A DNA stretch of 64,000 nt from Niallia circulans (GTDB taxonomy: Bacteria; Bacillota; Bacilli; Bacillales; Cytobacillaceae), in NCBI RefSeq assembly GCF_007273535.1, contig NZ_RIBP01000001.1, positions 1,392,739 to 1,456,738 on the forward strand, in the 5' to 3' direction. The position numbers and the translations under genes are program-made. The notes beneath the pieces were generated by a model. That model was not told the origin of the DNA, ran no database searches, and saw only the letters and a program-made list of their open reading frames with translations. This document shows positions 1 to 7,924 of the stretch, in pieces; within the stretch, counting starts at the first letter, position 1, and each line of letters begins with the position of its first letter.

Positions 1-458
1 TAATAAAGGGGTGCGGCAAGAATGGTGAGTGAGGCTATTGCCCAGAAGAACCCAATAAACGTTCGAATCCAGAACAGCAAGGATAAAGCAAGCAGACCAA
101 ATAACACGAATAGAATTAGTTCGTACTGTTGTCTCGAAACGAAGTAAAATAACCCGATTGCTGCTACTAAAGCTCCTGTATGGCCAACATATCTGGAGAA
201 GGCTTCCTTAAATGTGCTCCCTTCTGCCTCAGCCTCGAGCATTTTCTTATTCCGTATCGCACGTATTTTCCTGCCTGCCGCTAAATCACCAAAAATGTTT
301 AACAGCAATGTATTCCATATGGAAAAACAAGCCTTCACGAATGGAAAGATAGAGACCACTAGTGCTAATGCTAGATAAACAAAAATCGGCAGTGCTCTAT
401 CATCATTTAGAATTGCACTAGGATCTGTGTGAAGCAGATTTTGGATTGTCTCTTTCAT
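1..458 (-). CDS. Conserved membrane protein, 3' end outside window
   Basis: The first 152 codons of a minus-strand gene are visible; it runs off the left edge. It starts with ATG at 456-458 behind a GGAG-type ribosome binding site. Three hydrophobic segments can be seen (about residues 24-50, 94-107 and 112-148), separated by a charged stretch rich in Lys, Arg and Glu, so it is an integral membrane protein. It follows the pspA gene on the same strand after a small hairpin, which suggests a shared operon with a role near the cell envelope. I do not recognise the family with certainty; no catalytic motif is visible in the part present. Confidence 0.7.
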   Translation of the reverse strand, partial: MKETIQNLLHTDPSAILNDDRALPIFVYLALALVVSIFPFVKACFSIWNTLLLNIFGDLAAGRKIRAIRNKKMLEAEAEGSTFKEAFSRYVGHTGALVAAIGLFYFVSRQQYELILFVLFGLLALSLLFWIRTFIGFFWAIASLTILAAPLY

Positions 459-489
459 TTTTTATACTCCTTCTCTTTATATTAGAAAA

Positions 490-518
490 GAAGCACCTCT
501 TATATATCCTGGTGCTTC
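490..518 (-). terminator. Hairpin between pspA and the next gene
   Basis: On the minus strand GAAGCACC pairs with GGTGCTTC across a 13-nt loop and is followed by TTTTCTAATA. It lies between pspA and the membrane protein gene. The U run is short, so it is more likely a partial terminator or attenuator than a full stop. Confidence 0.5.
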
Positions 519-538
519 TCACGCTTATCAACCAATCA

Positions 539-1207
539 TTAAAGGTTTTCTTTTTCTGCCTTTAGCTTTTCTAATTCTGTTGTGATTTCAGCATCACTCA
601 CATAGGAAAAGCTTGTCTTGGCATAGCCGCTGTGATGGTTAGCTGTATAGCTGCCAGCCTGAACTTCTGCTTCCACATAGAGGATTTTCTCCTCCTGCTT
701 TGCAAAACCTCTTAAAATGTTATCGGCATTGAATTCCATTGATACCTTTTGGATTTGCTTGATTGATTTTGCTACATTGACACGAGAAGCAAGCAAAATC
801 TTTTTATGCTGAAGCTCATTATATGTTACCTGAAGCTCATTGAACCTATCTTTCAGGACATTTGTTTGTCCATTAAGGGTAAGCTGCTGCTGTTCGTACA
901 GATGCAACTGTTGCTCAAGGTTTATTTTTTCCTGAATTGCTAATTTAGCAATACCTTCGTCCCCTTTTTCAAGGGCAAGCTTTGCTTGATTCGTTCTTTT
1001 TCCGATAAGCTCCTTTGTTTGTGCAATAAGTGCTGCTTGTTTGTTTCCCACAAAAATCTGTCTCGATAAAGCTGCCTGCGCCTGGCTCAGGCCCTGTTCC
1101 ATTTCTCTGGTGTACTCATTCAGCATGGCGATTGGATCTTCTATACTGTCCAATAAACTGTTGATATCTGCCTTTGCGATTGTTTTTATCCTTTTAAAAA
1201 TGCCCAT
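539..1207 (-). CDS. pspA: PspA/IM30 family membrane-stress protein
   Basis: A 222-residue, almost entirely helical coiled-coil protein that starts MGIFKRIKTIAKADINSLLD, the amphipathic N-terminal helix typical of PspA/IM30/LiaH proteins. The length matches B. subtilis PspA (YdjF) and LiaH. Members assemble into ESCRT-III-like rods on the inner face of the cytoplasmic membrane and protect it when cell-wall antibiotics or other stress make it leaky. It directly abuts the upstream membrane protein gene (1208-1663), so the two are co-transcribed, and the downstream gene is again a membrane protein, the usual pattern for PspA operons. The sequence does not decide between a PspA and a LiaH orthologue. 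Confidence 0.9.
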   Translation of the reverse strand: MGIFKRIKTIAKADINSLLDSIEDPIAMLNEYTREMEQGLSQAQAALSRQIFVGNKQAALIAQTKELIGKRTNQAKLALEKGDEGIAKLAIQEKINLEQQLHLYEQQQLTLNGQTNVLKDRFNELQVTYNELQHKKILLASRVNVAKSIKQIQKVSMEFNADNILRGFAKQEEKILYVEAEVQAGSYTANHHSGYAKTSFSYVSDAEITTELEKLKAEKENL

Positions 1208-1663
1208 TTAAATTCTCTCCTTTTGCTCTGCTGTATTCTTTTCCCATTCATCTAATATCGTTGCATTGCTATAGTTAACAGTTGGCTTTGGGGTATTCAT
1301 AATGGAAGTGTCGATAAACTGCTGCATCGATGAAGCTTGCGATTTCTTCCTGAAGAGTTTGACTGCAAGAACAATCACCGTAACCAGGAAGAGAATAAAG
1401 AATAGTGTCCAAATCCATGAAAATGATGGTTCATTATGATAGCTGACCAATACTCTTTCATGGACCACTACATCCTGGTGATGCAGCACGGCTTCCCCTG
1501 GACCTCCTCGGTCGTGAAAGCCTGCAGCCATTGCAGTTGAAGCACCTCCAATCTGATTAAAGATAAAGCTAATCGCAAGCGTCATAGAAGCAACCATTGC
1601 TCCCCAGAAAATACCTTTTTTCAATCTAGCATTCACTGTTCTCCTTCCTCCTTTTCTTTTCAT
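1208..1663 (-). CDS. Small membrane protein of the pspA operon
   Basis: A 151-residue protein with two membrane segments (about residues 17-37 and 82-103). Between them is a His-rich, probably extracytoplasmic loop (HDRGG, LHHQDVVVHERV, SYHN); after the second segment comes a basic KLFRKK motif and a hydrophilic cytoplasmic tail. It is the first gene of the pspA operon and its stop directly adjoins the pspA start. The topology suits a membrane anchor or stress sensor for PspA, and the His-rich loop might bind metal. That role is inferred from position only; I do not recognise the family. Confidence 0.75.
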   Translation of the reverse strand: MKRKGGRRTVNARLKKGIFWGAMVASMTLAISFIFNQIGGASTAMAAGFHDRGGPGEAVLHHQDVVVHERVLVSYHNEPSFSWIWTLFFILFLVTVIVLAVKLFRKKSQASSMQQFIDTSIMNTPKPTVNYSNATILDEWEKNTAEQKERI

Positions 1664-1684
1664 ATTTGTAGTTTAGTAGCCTTT

Positions 1685-1702
1685 GGTGAAAAGATGGTGA
1701 AA
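1685..1702. promoter_or_regulatory. GGTGAAA direct repeat upstream of pspA operon
   Basis: Two copies of GGTGAAA start exactly 11 bp apart (1685 and 1696), one helical turn, about 25-40 bp upstream of the first gene of the pspA operon. Same-face heptamer repeats are typical for response regulators, but no two-component system is present in the window. No clear sigma-A or ECF promoter could be fixed here. Confidence 0.35.
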
Positions 1703-1740
1703 GCAAACTACTATTTCACTCTATTAAAAAAATAAAAAAA

Positions 1741-1766
1741 GACAGCACAATCTTTGTGCTGTCCCA
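1741..1766 (-). terminator. Terminator of the ABC exporter operon
   Basis: On the minus strand GACAGCACA and TGTGCTGTC form a 9-bp stem with a 5-nt loop, followed by a long T-rich run. It ends the exporter operon six bases after the stop of the 1772-3601 gene. Confidence 0.85.
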
Positions 1767-1771
1767 AACGA

Positions 1772-3601
1772 TTAAATCACCCTTTTAAACTGACTAGTAT
1801 ACAGACCATAATAGAAGCCCTTTTGTTCAATCAATTCATCATGGCTGCCACGCTCGATAATGTCCCCGCCATTAAGCACAAGTATCGTGTCTGCCTCTCT
1901 GATTGTACTTAGCCTGTGGGCAATAACAAAGCTTGTTCTTCCTTTCATCAGCTGCCCCATAGCTGCCTGTATTTGCATTTCCGTTCTTGTATCAATACTG
2001 CTTGTTGCTTCATCCAGTATTAACACAGAAGGATCAGCAAGTATTGCTCGGGCAATTGTCAGTAGTTGCCGTTGTCCTTGGCTTAGGTTTCCTCCCTCAG
2101 CAGTCAAAACAGTATCATAGCCTTTCGGCAGCTTCCGAATGAAGCTGTCAGCATTAGCAAGCTGTGCTACGTATTCTACTTCTTCGTCTGTCGCATCCAA
2201 ACGACCGTAACGGATATTCTCCCTGATAGTATCTGAGAACACATAAGCATCCTGTAGAACAATCCCAAGCCTCTGGCGGAGACTATCCTTACTGATAGAT
2301 TGTAATTCGGTACCGTCAATGGTAATTCTTCCGCTGCTTATCTCGTAAAATCTCGTTAACAGATTAACAATCGTTGTTTTCCCAGCACCTGTCGGCCCAA
2401 CAAGTGCAATCGTCTCACCAGGCTTAGCTGTTAACGTGATATTCTTTAAAATAGAATGACCTTTCTGATAACCAAATGAAACATTCTCAAAAATCACTTC
2501 GCCTTTTATTTCCCGCATATTATAAACTGCTTGCTTTTCATCATACTCTGATTCCTTATCCATTATTTCAAACACACGCTCTGCTCCAGCCACCGCAGAT
2601 TGAAGCATATTAAATTGATTGGCTACTTGGTTGATTGGATCATTAAATTGTCTTGAGTATGATAAGAAGCTAACGACTACACCTATTGTGACCATATCCT
2701 CAAGAGCCATCCAGCCACCTGCTGCTGCAATAATTGCAAAGCTTGCATTCTTCATGACATTCATAACAGGACCAATAAATCCTGAGTAAATTTGTGCCCG
2801 AATAGACGCTTCCCGCAACTTTACATTAATATCCTGAAATTCCGCCTTAACCTTTTCCTCACGGTGGAAAACCTTCACTGCCTTCTGGCCGGAAATCGTT
2901 TCTTCAATATAACCATTCAGCTCGCCAAGGTGCTGTTGCTGGCTTGTAAAGTATTTTCTCGTAAACTTCGCAATTTTCGATGTCAGGAACATAACAAATG
3001 GGATTGTCACAAAGCTCAACAATGTTAGCCATATATTCAGACTTAGCATAAAGCATAATGCTCCGACAAGTGTGATTATGCTTGAAATAAGCGTTGTAAA
3101 GCTCTGGTTTAATGTGTTGGAGACATTCTCCATATCATTTGTAGTTCTGCTCATTAATTCTCCATGTGACTGTCTGTCAAAAAAACTCAAGGGGAGCATC
3201 TGAAGCCTAGCGAATAAGTCCTTTCGCATCCCTTGCACAGTATGTTGAGAAACGGCTGCCATGAAAAAGGATTGAAGCCATGTTGTAATAGAACTGCATA
3301 CATAAACTCCAAGCAAGGCTGCACAAAACAAGATAAGTCCATTCGCGTTGCGAGTAATTATATATTTGTCGATGGAAACACCAATTAAGTAAGGACCTAA
3401 AAGATTTAAAATGGCTGTTGCCATTGTCAGGAATACGACAAGGACTAACCCTTTACGCTGCTTACCCATATAACGCCATATACGCAGGCATGTTTCCTTT
3501 GTGTTATTTGCTCGCTGTACAGGCATGTTGCCGCGGAAATGCTTTGGTCCTCCTCCTAATCCCATCTGTTGTGGAGGAATGTTGGTTTTTCTTTCACTCA
3601 T
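1772..3601 (-). CDS. Heterodimeric ABC exporter, catalytic half (YfiC-like)
   Basis: A 609-residue fused membrane domain and ATPase. The N-terminal half carries six membrane helices; the ATPase has Walker A GPTGAGKTT at about 402, a signature that reads LSQGQ instead of LSGGQ at about 506, Walker B LILDE with the catalytic Glu at about 531, and the switch His (AHR) at about 562. The altered signature together with an intact Walker B and His is what one half of an asymmetric BmrCD/TM287-288-type exporter shows. The partner gene overlaps its start by 8 bp. Such pumps export drugs, peptides or lipids; the substrate cannot be told from the sequence. Confidence 0.88.
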   Translation of the reverse strand: MSERKTNIPPQQMGLGGGPKHFRGNMPVQRANNTKETCLRIWRYMGKQRKGLVLVVFLTMATAILNLLGPYLIGVSIDKYIITRNANGLILFCAALLGVYVCSSITTWLQSFFMAAVSQHTVQGMRKDLFARLQMLPLSFFDRQSHGELMSRTTNDMENVSNTLNQSFTTLISSIITLVGALCFMLSLNIWLTLLSFVTIPFVMFLTSKIAKFTRKYFTSQQQHLGELNGYIEETISGQKAVKVFHREEKVKAEFQDINVKLREASIRAQIYSGFIGPVMNVMKNASFAIIAAAGGWMALEDMVTIGVVVSFLSYSRQFNDPINQVANQFNMLQSAVAGAERVFEIMDKESEYDEKQAVYNMREIKGEVIFENVSFGYQKGHSILKNITLTAKPGETIALVGPTGAGKTTIVNLLTRFYEISSGRITIDGTELQSISKDSLRQRLGIVLQDAYVFSDTIRENIRYGRLDATDEEVEYVAQLANADSFIRKLPKGYDTVLTAEGGNLSQGQRQLLTIARAILADPSVLILDEATSSIDTRTEMQIQAAMGQLMKGRTSFVIAHRLSTIREADTILVLNGGDIIERGSHDELIEQKGFYYGLYTSQFKRVI

Positions 3602-5321
3602 AGACTACATCCTCCTTTCCAAGCTGGGAACGGTATATTTCCTGATATACTTCACTATCCTTCATTAACTGTTCGTGTGTGCCCTCAGCACAAATCCTGC
3701 CATCCTCAAGCACCATAATTTTGTCTGCTTCCAGCACAGAAGATATACGCTGAGCGATGATAAATGCAGTGCTTTTCTCCAGCAATTCTCCAAGCGCCTT
3801 TTGAATGCGGGACTCGGTTCCTAAGTCTACCGCGCTTGTGCTGTCATCCAATATTAAGATGCTTGGCCGCACTAATAGTGCTCTTGCAATGGAAATACGC
3901 TGTTTTTGACCACCAGACAAGTTTATTCCCCGTTGACCAAGCATCGTATCATATCCATCTGGCATACTCATGATAAATTCATGAGCACAAGCCGCTTTCG
4001 CTGCTAATTCTACCTCTTCCTGTGCAGCATCATGTTTTCCATAAGTGATATTATCACGGATTGTTCCACTGAATAAGATGGACTGCTGTAAAACCACACC
4101 AATAGATGTGCGTAGATGCTCTAAAAATATGTCACGGACATCAACCCCATCAATGGAAACACTACCAGCAGTTACATCATATAGTCTCGGAATTAACTGC
4201 ACGAGTGACGATTTTCCAGAACCTGTTGCTCCTAATATCGCAACCGTTTGCCCTGGTTTAGCTCGAAAACTGATGTCCTTAAGTACATCCGCTTGTCCAT
4301 CATAGCTGAAAGAGACACGATCAAACACAACTTCCCCACTTGTAACCGCCTGATGATCTGCTTGCAGATTGTCAATAAGAGTAGAGTCTGTAGTAAGGAC
4401 TTCCTGTATCCGGTCTGCCGATACTTTAGAACGAGAAATAGTAATCATCATCATACCTATCATCATTACAGCAAACAATACTTGTGTCACATAGTTGATA
4501 AATGCAATCAAATCGCCAACTGGCAAGGCACCGTTCCATGTCTCGTGTGCTCCAAACCACAAAATACCTACTAAGCTGAAGTTAAGAATAAGCATTAAAA
4601 CAGGCATATTTAACGAAACAATACGAGCTGCCTTAATCGCATATTTTGTGTAATCACCATTCGCATTCCCAAACCGGTCATTTTCAAAATCTGTCCGCAC
4701 AAACGCCTTGACTACTCGTATCCCCATTAAATTTTCCTGAAGAACTGTATTCACCTTATCAAGCTTTTGCTGGACAACTGTATATGTAGGAAATGCGTGA
4801 CGAATAAGGAAATAGAGGACAATAAACAATATTGGAATCGTTACTGCGAAAATGATTGCCAGTTTAAAACTGATTGTAAAAGCCATGATGACACTTCCAA
4901 TTGTCAAAAGTGGCGAACGAATGCTGCGAAGTACCGTCATAATAAACATTTGCAGCTGGACTATATCCGCAGTCAGTCGAGTAATTAAACTTCCGCCCTT
5001 AAATTGATCCAAATTTTGAAAAGAGAAGGTTTGAACTTTGTCAAACACACTCTGTCGCAAATCAGTCGCAAAATTTAAGGAAGCAGTACTTGAAAATACC
5101 GTACAGCCAGCACCGCCAAGTAAGCCAATAAAGGCTACAAGTATCATTAGCCCTCCTGTTCGCTTAATCGTCTCCAGATCCCCCGCTATAACTCCTTCAT
5201 TAACGATTTTCGCCATTAAGATTGGCTGAAGTAAATCCATCGATACCTCAAGCACCATAAACATTGGTGCAAGCAACGTGATTTTCCAATAAGGCTTAAG
5301 ATAAACCATTAAATTTTTCAT
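3594..5321 (-). CDS. Heterodimeric ABC exporter, degenerate half (YfiB-like)
   Basis: A 575-residue exporter half with an N-terminal six-helix domain and a C-terminal ATPase. Walker A GATGSGKSS is at about 364 and the signature LSGGQ at about 468 is canonical. Walker B reads LILDD, so the catalytic Glu is Asp (about 493), and the switch His is Gln (AQR, about 524). Paired with the LSQGQ signature of the downstream gene this gives one consensus and one degenerate nucleotide site, the hallmark of heterodimeric exporters such as BmrCD and LmrCD. It overlaps the next gene by 8 bp, which suggests translational coupling. Best matches by architecture are B. subtilis YfiB/YfiC. Confidence 0.88.
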   Translation of the reverse strand: MKNLMVYLKPYWKITLLAPMFMVLEVSMDLLQPILMAKIVNEGVIAGDLETIKRTGGLMILVAFIGLLGGAGCTVFSSTASLNFATDLRQSVFDKVQTFSFQNLDQFKGGSLITRLTADIVQLQMFIMTVLRSIRSPLLTIGSVIMAFTISFKLAIIFAVTIPILFIVLYFLIRHAFPTYTVVQQKLDKVNTVLQENLMGIRVVKAFVRTDFENDRFGNANGDYTKYAIKAARIVSLNMPVLMLILNFSLVGILWFGAHETWNGALPVGDLIAFINYVTQVLFAVMMIGMMMITISRSKVSADRIQEVLTTDSTLIDNLQADHQAVTSGEVVFDRVSFSYDGQADVLKDISFRAKPGQTVAILGATGSGKSSLVQLIPRLYDVTAGSVSIDGVDVRDIFLEHLRTSIGVVLQQSILFSGTIRDNITYGKHDAAQEEVELAAKAACAHEFIMSMPDGYDTMLGQRGINLSGGQKQRISIARALLVRPSILILDDSTSAVDLGTESRIQKALGELLEKSTAFIIAQRISSVLEADKIMVLEDGRICAEGTHEQLMKDSEVYQEIYRSQLGKEDVVYE

Positions 5322-5354
5322 CTAACTCCCCCCTTACCAAGAAAACGGACTGGA

Positions 5355-5723
5355 TTACTCCAATCCTTCCCTATCTTCCAAACCGTGAAATTCAGCCTTC
5401 TTTTCGAAAGGTTCCTCTGCTACTATCTCTTCTTGTACATTGGCTGACATTTCATTCTCTTGAATTTCAAACAACTGGATAAACTCGTTTATCACCATAT
5501 CAATAGCCTTCAATTCTCCAACTAAGATCGGCTGAATTGTTTGAAATTCAGGTGCCTCCAGCTGCTGTTTGATTGTGGAACGCTTAAGATTCATCATCTC
5601 AAGAAAAGCAATTGCCCTGCCACGACGAAATGTTTTTGCACCTTTATGCCCTCTGTCCTTCCGCTTATGATGGTCCCCCCTGTGATGCTTTTCTTTTCTG
5701 AAGTCCTCATGCTTCATTTTCAT
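5355..5723 (-). CDS. Small basic protein preceding the ABC exporter
   Basis: A 122-residue protein whose first 35 residues are extremely rich in Lys, Arg and His, followed by a helical core (about 33-90, containing GRAIAFLEMMNLKRSTIKQQ) and an acidic Glu-rich tail. It is the first gene of the exporter operon, 33 bp before yfiB-like, and sits directly behind a promoter with paired GTATAC operators. A basic N-terminus and helical core would suit a DNA-binding autoregulator of the exporter, but no classical helix-turn-helix is obvious and the family is not one I can name. Confidence 0.7.
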   Translation of the reverse strand: MKMKHEDFRKEKHHRGDHHKRKDRGHKGAKTFRRGRAIAFLEMMNLKRSTIKQQLEAPEFQTIQPILVGELKAIDMVINEFIQLFEIQENEMSANVQEEIVAEEPFEKKAEFHGLEDREGLE

Positions 5724-5734
5724 CCCTCTTATCT

Positions 5735-5795
5735 GTATACATTTGTATACGTTTTTTTATAAATATAATGTATACGTTTGTATACATTATGTCAA
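5735..5795 (-). promoter_or_regulatory. Exporter operon promoter with two GTATAC operators
   Basis: Two copies of GTATAC-N4-GTATAC lie at 5735-5750 and 5770-5785, centred 35 bp apart. On the minus strand a TTGACA -35 (5790-5795) and a TACATT -10 (5767-5772) are 17 bp apart, so the upstream operator fills the spacer and the other covers the start of the transcript. This is the layout of a repressor of the PadR/MarR/TetR kind controlling a drug exporter. No such regulator gene adjoins; the 122-residue first gene is the only local candidate. Confidence 0.65.
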
Positions 5796-6019
5796 TAACC
5801 AACTGATGAGGAACTAATTTATGTTACACCGAGATTTCTCAAGAATAAAACAGTTACAAATAGGTCTTTGTAACCGCTATTTTGACATTATGAGATTTAA
5901 AAGTACTGATACCTCTTAAACCGAAAACTTTTGATATATTTACCTATTATTTATTACGGTTATCTATGTAATTTTGAGGATAATTATATTTGATACTATT
6001 ATTTTTCGTTCAAATAATA

Positions 6020-6035
6020 GTTCTTTTGAAAGAAT
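6020..6035. promoter_or_regulatory. SinR-like operator upstream of small CxxC gene
   Basis: GTTCTTTTGAAAGAAT is a 16-bp inverted repeat of the SinR half-site GTTCTYT with one mismatch in the second arm. It lies 33 bp upstream of the -35 of the plus-strand small gene at 6132. Three related sites lie within the lasso cluster. Confidence 0.4.
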
Positions 6036-6067
6036 AAATCCAATTATTTTTTCGTTAATAAGAACCA

Positions 6068-6095
6068 TTGTCCAATATTTGGATGATAGTATAAT
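6068..6095 (+). promoter_or_regulatory. Sigma-A promoter of the small CxxC gene
   Basis: TTGTCC at 6068-6073 and a perfect TATAAT at 6090-6095 are separated by 16 bp. The transcript would start about 30 bp before the TTG start codon at 6132 and end at the hairpin at 6278. Confidence 0.65.
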
Positions 6096-6131
6096 TGAAT
6101 TTATAATATTCTAACAACGGAGTTGATTTAC

Positions 6132-6230
6132 TTGTATTTAGGTAAATTATTATGCATGTTAAAACGAAAACATAAATTCCATTATTTCCGGCATACTTGT
6201 ATTCGATGCGGTAAATTAAATAACTTGTAG
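6132..6230 (+). CDS. Small cationic CxxC peptide, 32 residues
   Basis: A TTG start at 6132 follows GGAG with a 9-nt spacing. The product is strongly basic and ends with HTCIRCGKLNNL; a third Cys lies near the N-terminus (LLCML). The CIRCGK knuckle and size recall small phage-type zinc-ribbon proteins (DUF1660-like), though only one CxxC pair is present. It has a complete expression unit of its own: good promoter, ribosome binding site and a 17-bp terminator hairpin. It is transcribed against the lasso cluster, with a SinR-like site upstream. A role as a small regulator or immunity-like peptide is open. Confidence 0.5.
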   Translation: MYLGKLLCMLKRKHKFHYFRHTCIRCGKLNNL

Positions 6231-6277
6231 TCTCCCTGCAAAACTTGATGATAATAACCTAAATTAATCCATATATT

Positions 6278-6330
6278 AAGTGATCCCCTAGAATTTATAT
6301 TCTAGGGGATCACTTGATTTTATTCTTTTT
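6278..6330 (+). terminator. 17-bp perfect hairpin terminator
   Basis: The arms 6278-6294 and 6299-6315 pair perfectly (17 bp) across a TTAT loop, and the plus strand continues with TTGATTTTATTCTTTTTT. It ends the 32-codon gene at 6132-6230. It also lies downstream of the lasso operon on the other strand, preceded there by an A-rich run, so it may act in both directions. Confidence 0.75.
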
Positions 6331-6341
6331 TAAGTTGGTAG

Positions 6342-6389
6342 TTGCACACTAAAGTAAACAACCACATAGTTATTTACCTTAATGTGCAA
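6342..6389 (-). other. Imperfect hairpin downstream of lasso operon
   Basis: TTGCACA (6342-6348) pairs with TGTGCAA (6383-6389) and the stem continues inward with G-U pairs (GTAAA with TTTAC). It follows the last lasso gene by 50 bp on the minus strand but lacks a U run, so it may be an mRNA-stabilising or processing hairpin. Confidence 0.4.
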
Positions 6390-6438
6390 GATAGATTCCA
6401 AGATTCCAAATAAAAGTCAATTTAATTTGTAGGATTGT

Positions 6439-6744
6439 TTAGGCAATATCTGATACCTTAACTAGATCTTCCTTCCATAGGACTTCTAAAAAATTTATTA
6501 CTTCTTTTTCACATTCTTCTTTTTTTACGTCATATTTTTCAGTTAAATTGACGATAATGCCATCAAATGTTATAGGTGTACTAATAAGTTCCCATATTGC
6601 TCCACCAGTAGTGCCTAAATTATAGTATTTTCCGTTTGATATGCTTAGCATTACCTTTTCACCATTCATATCACTAACTATTTGTCCTTCTGACTGACAG
6701 ATTGTTCTATTTTCTTCTAATAAGACATTTTTCAATTCACTCAC
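6439..6744 (-). CDS. Lasso peptide RRE protein (B1, PqqD-like)
   Basis: A 101-residue protein with the PqqD-like winged fold: a beta-hairpin around MLSISNGKYYNLGTTGGAIW, then helices ending KEDLVKV. In lasso pathways this is the RiPP recognition element that grips the precursor leader and presents it to the B2 peptidase. Its start overlaps the kinase stop by 4 bp (ATGA), so the two are translationally coupled. It is the last gene of the cluster. Family length is normal (about 80-100 residues). Confidence 0.88.
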   Translation of the reverse strand: MSELKNVLLEENRTICQSEGQIVSDMNGEKVMLSISNGKYYNLGTTGGAIWELISTPITFDGIIVNLTEKYDVKKEECEKEVINFLEVLWKEDLVKVSDIA

Positions 6745-7667
6745 TTAGAATTCCCTCCATTAATCGCTTTAAGTATAACCGCTGTTAACTCGTTTGCTGT
6801 AAAACGGGACATTGGCCTAATCAGCTTAAAGACGTGTATATTTTCAATTATTTTTGCTGATAGCTGAAAATGCCAGTTCAGCAATCCTAGTCTTTGAATA
6901 AGAAAATTCCGATACGTATGCTCAGATAGTTCTTGGATAGCATTGATACTATTCAGCTCCGTTAATTCTACGTTTTCTCCTTGTTTATTCAATACAAAGA
7001 TTCCGGCTAACGGGATTGTTTCACGTTCAAAGAGATCATCAATTGGCACAGAATATTTTGTTTCTCTATAAACAATAGGTTGATAGTTTTCGGATTTCAT
7101 ATTAAATTCTGTCAGACTTTCCTCCCAAAGCTTTTGGTAAGGGTATGAAGGAATAACGTGTGGAACATTATTATTAAGTGTAACTGGTATTAAATCATCG
7201 CTTAGCAGTTTATACCCTTGTTTTATGAATGCTCTTGCTAAGGTGGACTTTCCTGCACCACATTCACCAACAATTCCATACGCCTTGCCATCAATAGATA
7301 ATACACTTCCATGAAGAGGTAAAATATTATTCTGTAATAATATTGCTCCCATGCATGTTCCTAGTATATAGAGACGAATTTCATCTTCCTTATTGGTCTG
7401 CATTGGTGAAACAACAATTGCATTACCGGCTTTAATTAGAAAGATGGCTACTCCCTCTACTCGGAACATAATATGTTCCTTGGAGACAACAAATGGACCA
7501 ATGCTATCATCGCAAAGTTCAGACCACATTTCTGAAAGATCGTTTATAGAAATGTTTATCTGCCCTTTAACATTTGATAAGATCCCTTGCTGTAATTCAG
7601 GTAAGTCTATTTCGCTAGCTATGTTAAAACCAAATGCTTGATATGACATTATGTTCTGTAGCTTCAT
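6741..7667 (-). CDS. HPr-kinase-like lasso peptide kinase
   Basis: A 308-residue protein whose centre reads LHGSVLSIDG followed by the P-loop GECGAGKST and LLSDDL, the nucleotide-binding core of HPr kinase/phosphorylase-like proteins, without the N-terminal HPrK domain. In the paeninodin cluster such a kinase (PadeK type) phosphorylates the C-terminal Ser of the precursor. The precursor here ends in Trp-Ser, which fits. It lies between the precursor gene and the RRE gene in one operon. The lasso role is established for the family; the substrate residue is inferred. Confidence 0.85.
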   Translation of the reverse strand: MKLQNIMSYQAFGFNIASEIDLPELQQGILSNVKGQINISINDLSEMWSELCDDSIGPFVVSKEHIMFRVEGVAIFLIKAGNAIVVSPMQTNKEDEIRLYILGTCMGAILLQNNILPLHGSVLSIDGKAYGIVGECGAGKSTLARAFIKQGYKLLSDDLIPVTLNNNVPHVIPSYPYQKLWEESLTEFNMKSENYQPIVYRETKYSVPIDDLFERETIPLAGIFVLNKQGENVELTELNSINAIQELSEHTYRNFLIQRLGLLNWHFQLSAKIIENIHVFKLIRPMSRFTANELTAVILKAINGGNSK

Positions 7668-7713
7668 AAATTACACCTCAATTATTGCATTGAAATCAAT
7701 TTGTAAGTATTAT

Positions 7714-7744
7714 CCCACAACCCCCCATTTTAGAAGATTGTGGG
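7714..7744 (-). other. Hairpin between lasso precursor and kinase genes
   Basis: On the minus strand CCCACAA pairs with TTGTGGG around a 17-nt loop that holds a run of six G. It is flanked on both sides by a direct repeat of AATACTTAC. There is no U run, so it is likely a processing or stabilising hairpin that lets the short precursor mRNA outlast the enzyme mRNA, as seen in other RiPP operons. Confidence 0.45.
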
Positions 7745-7773
7745 ACTAATAGGTAAGTATTAATAATGGCTTC

Positions 7774-7908
7774 TTAGCTCCAAGTTAATTCTGGGAACGT
7801 TGTACCAGCATTGAAAGAAGCATCAAGGCGCGTTCCAGGGTTTGGTGCTGCCATTGTCATTTTTACATCCAATACTTCTAATTCAGGACTTTTCCATTCT
7901 AGTTTCAT
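7774..7908 (-). CDS. Lasso peptide precursor, 44 residues
   Basis: ATG at 7906-7908 follows AAAGGAGGTG with 7-nt spacing, 16 bp after the synthetase stop. The leader has W-x-x-P-x-L (residues 5-10), a Trp variant of the YxxPxL motif bound by lasso RRE proteins, then EVLDVKMTM. Thr18 is the conserved penultimate leader Thr if the core starts at Ala20. The core then begins AAPNPGTRLD and ends ELTWS, with a C-terminal Ser as in paeninodin. The only early acidic residue is Asp29: position 10 for a start at Ala20, position 9 for a start at Ala21. Known rings have 7-9 residues, so either cleavage is shifted by one or the ring is unusually large. Confidence 0.85.
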   Translation of the reverse strand: MKLEWKSPELEVLDVKMTMAAPNPGTRLDASFNAGTTFPELTWS

Positions 7909-7924
7909 TAACTTTCACCTCCTT

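Larger units (their letters stand above)
5796..6438. other. Long intergenic region between exporter and lasso cluster
   Basis: About 640 bp of AT-rich DNA. It holds a SinR-like inverted repeat, a sigma-A promoter, a 32-codon plus-strand gene, a very strong hairpin and an imperfect hairpin, each listed separately. The first 220 bp (5800-6020) show nothing else recognisable. Confidence 0.6.
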
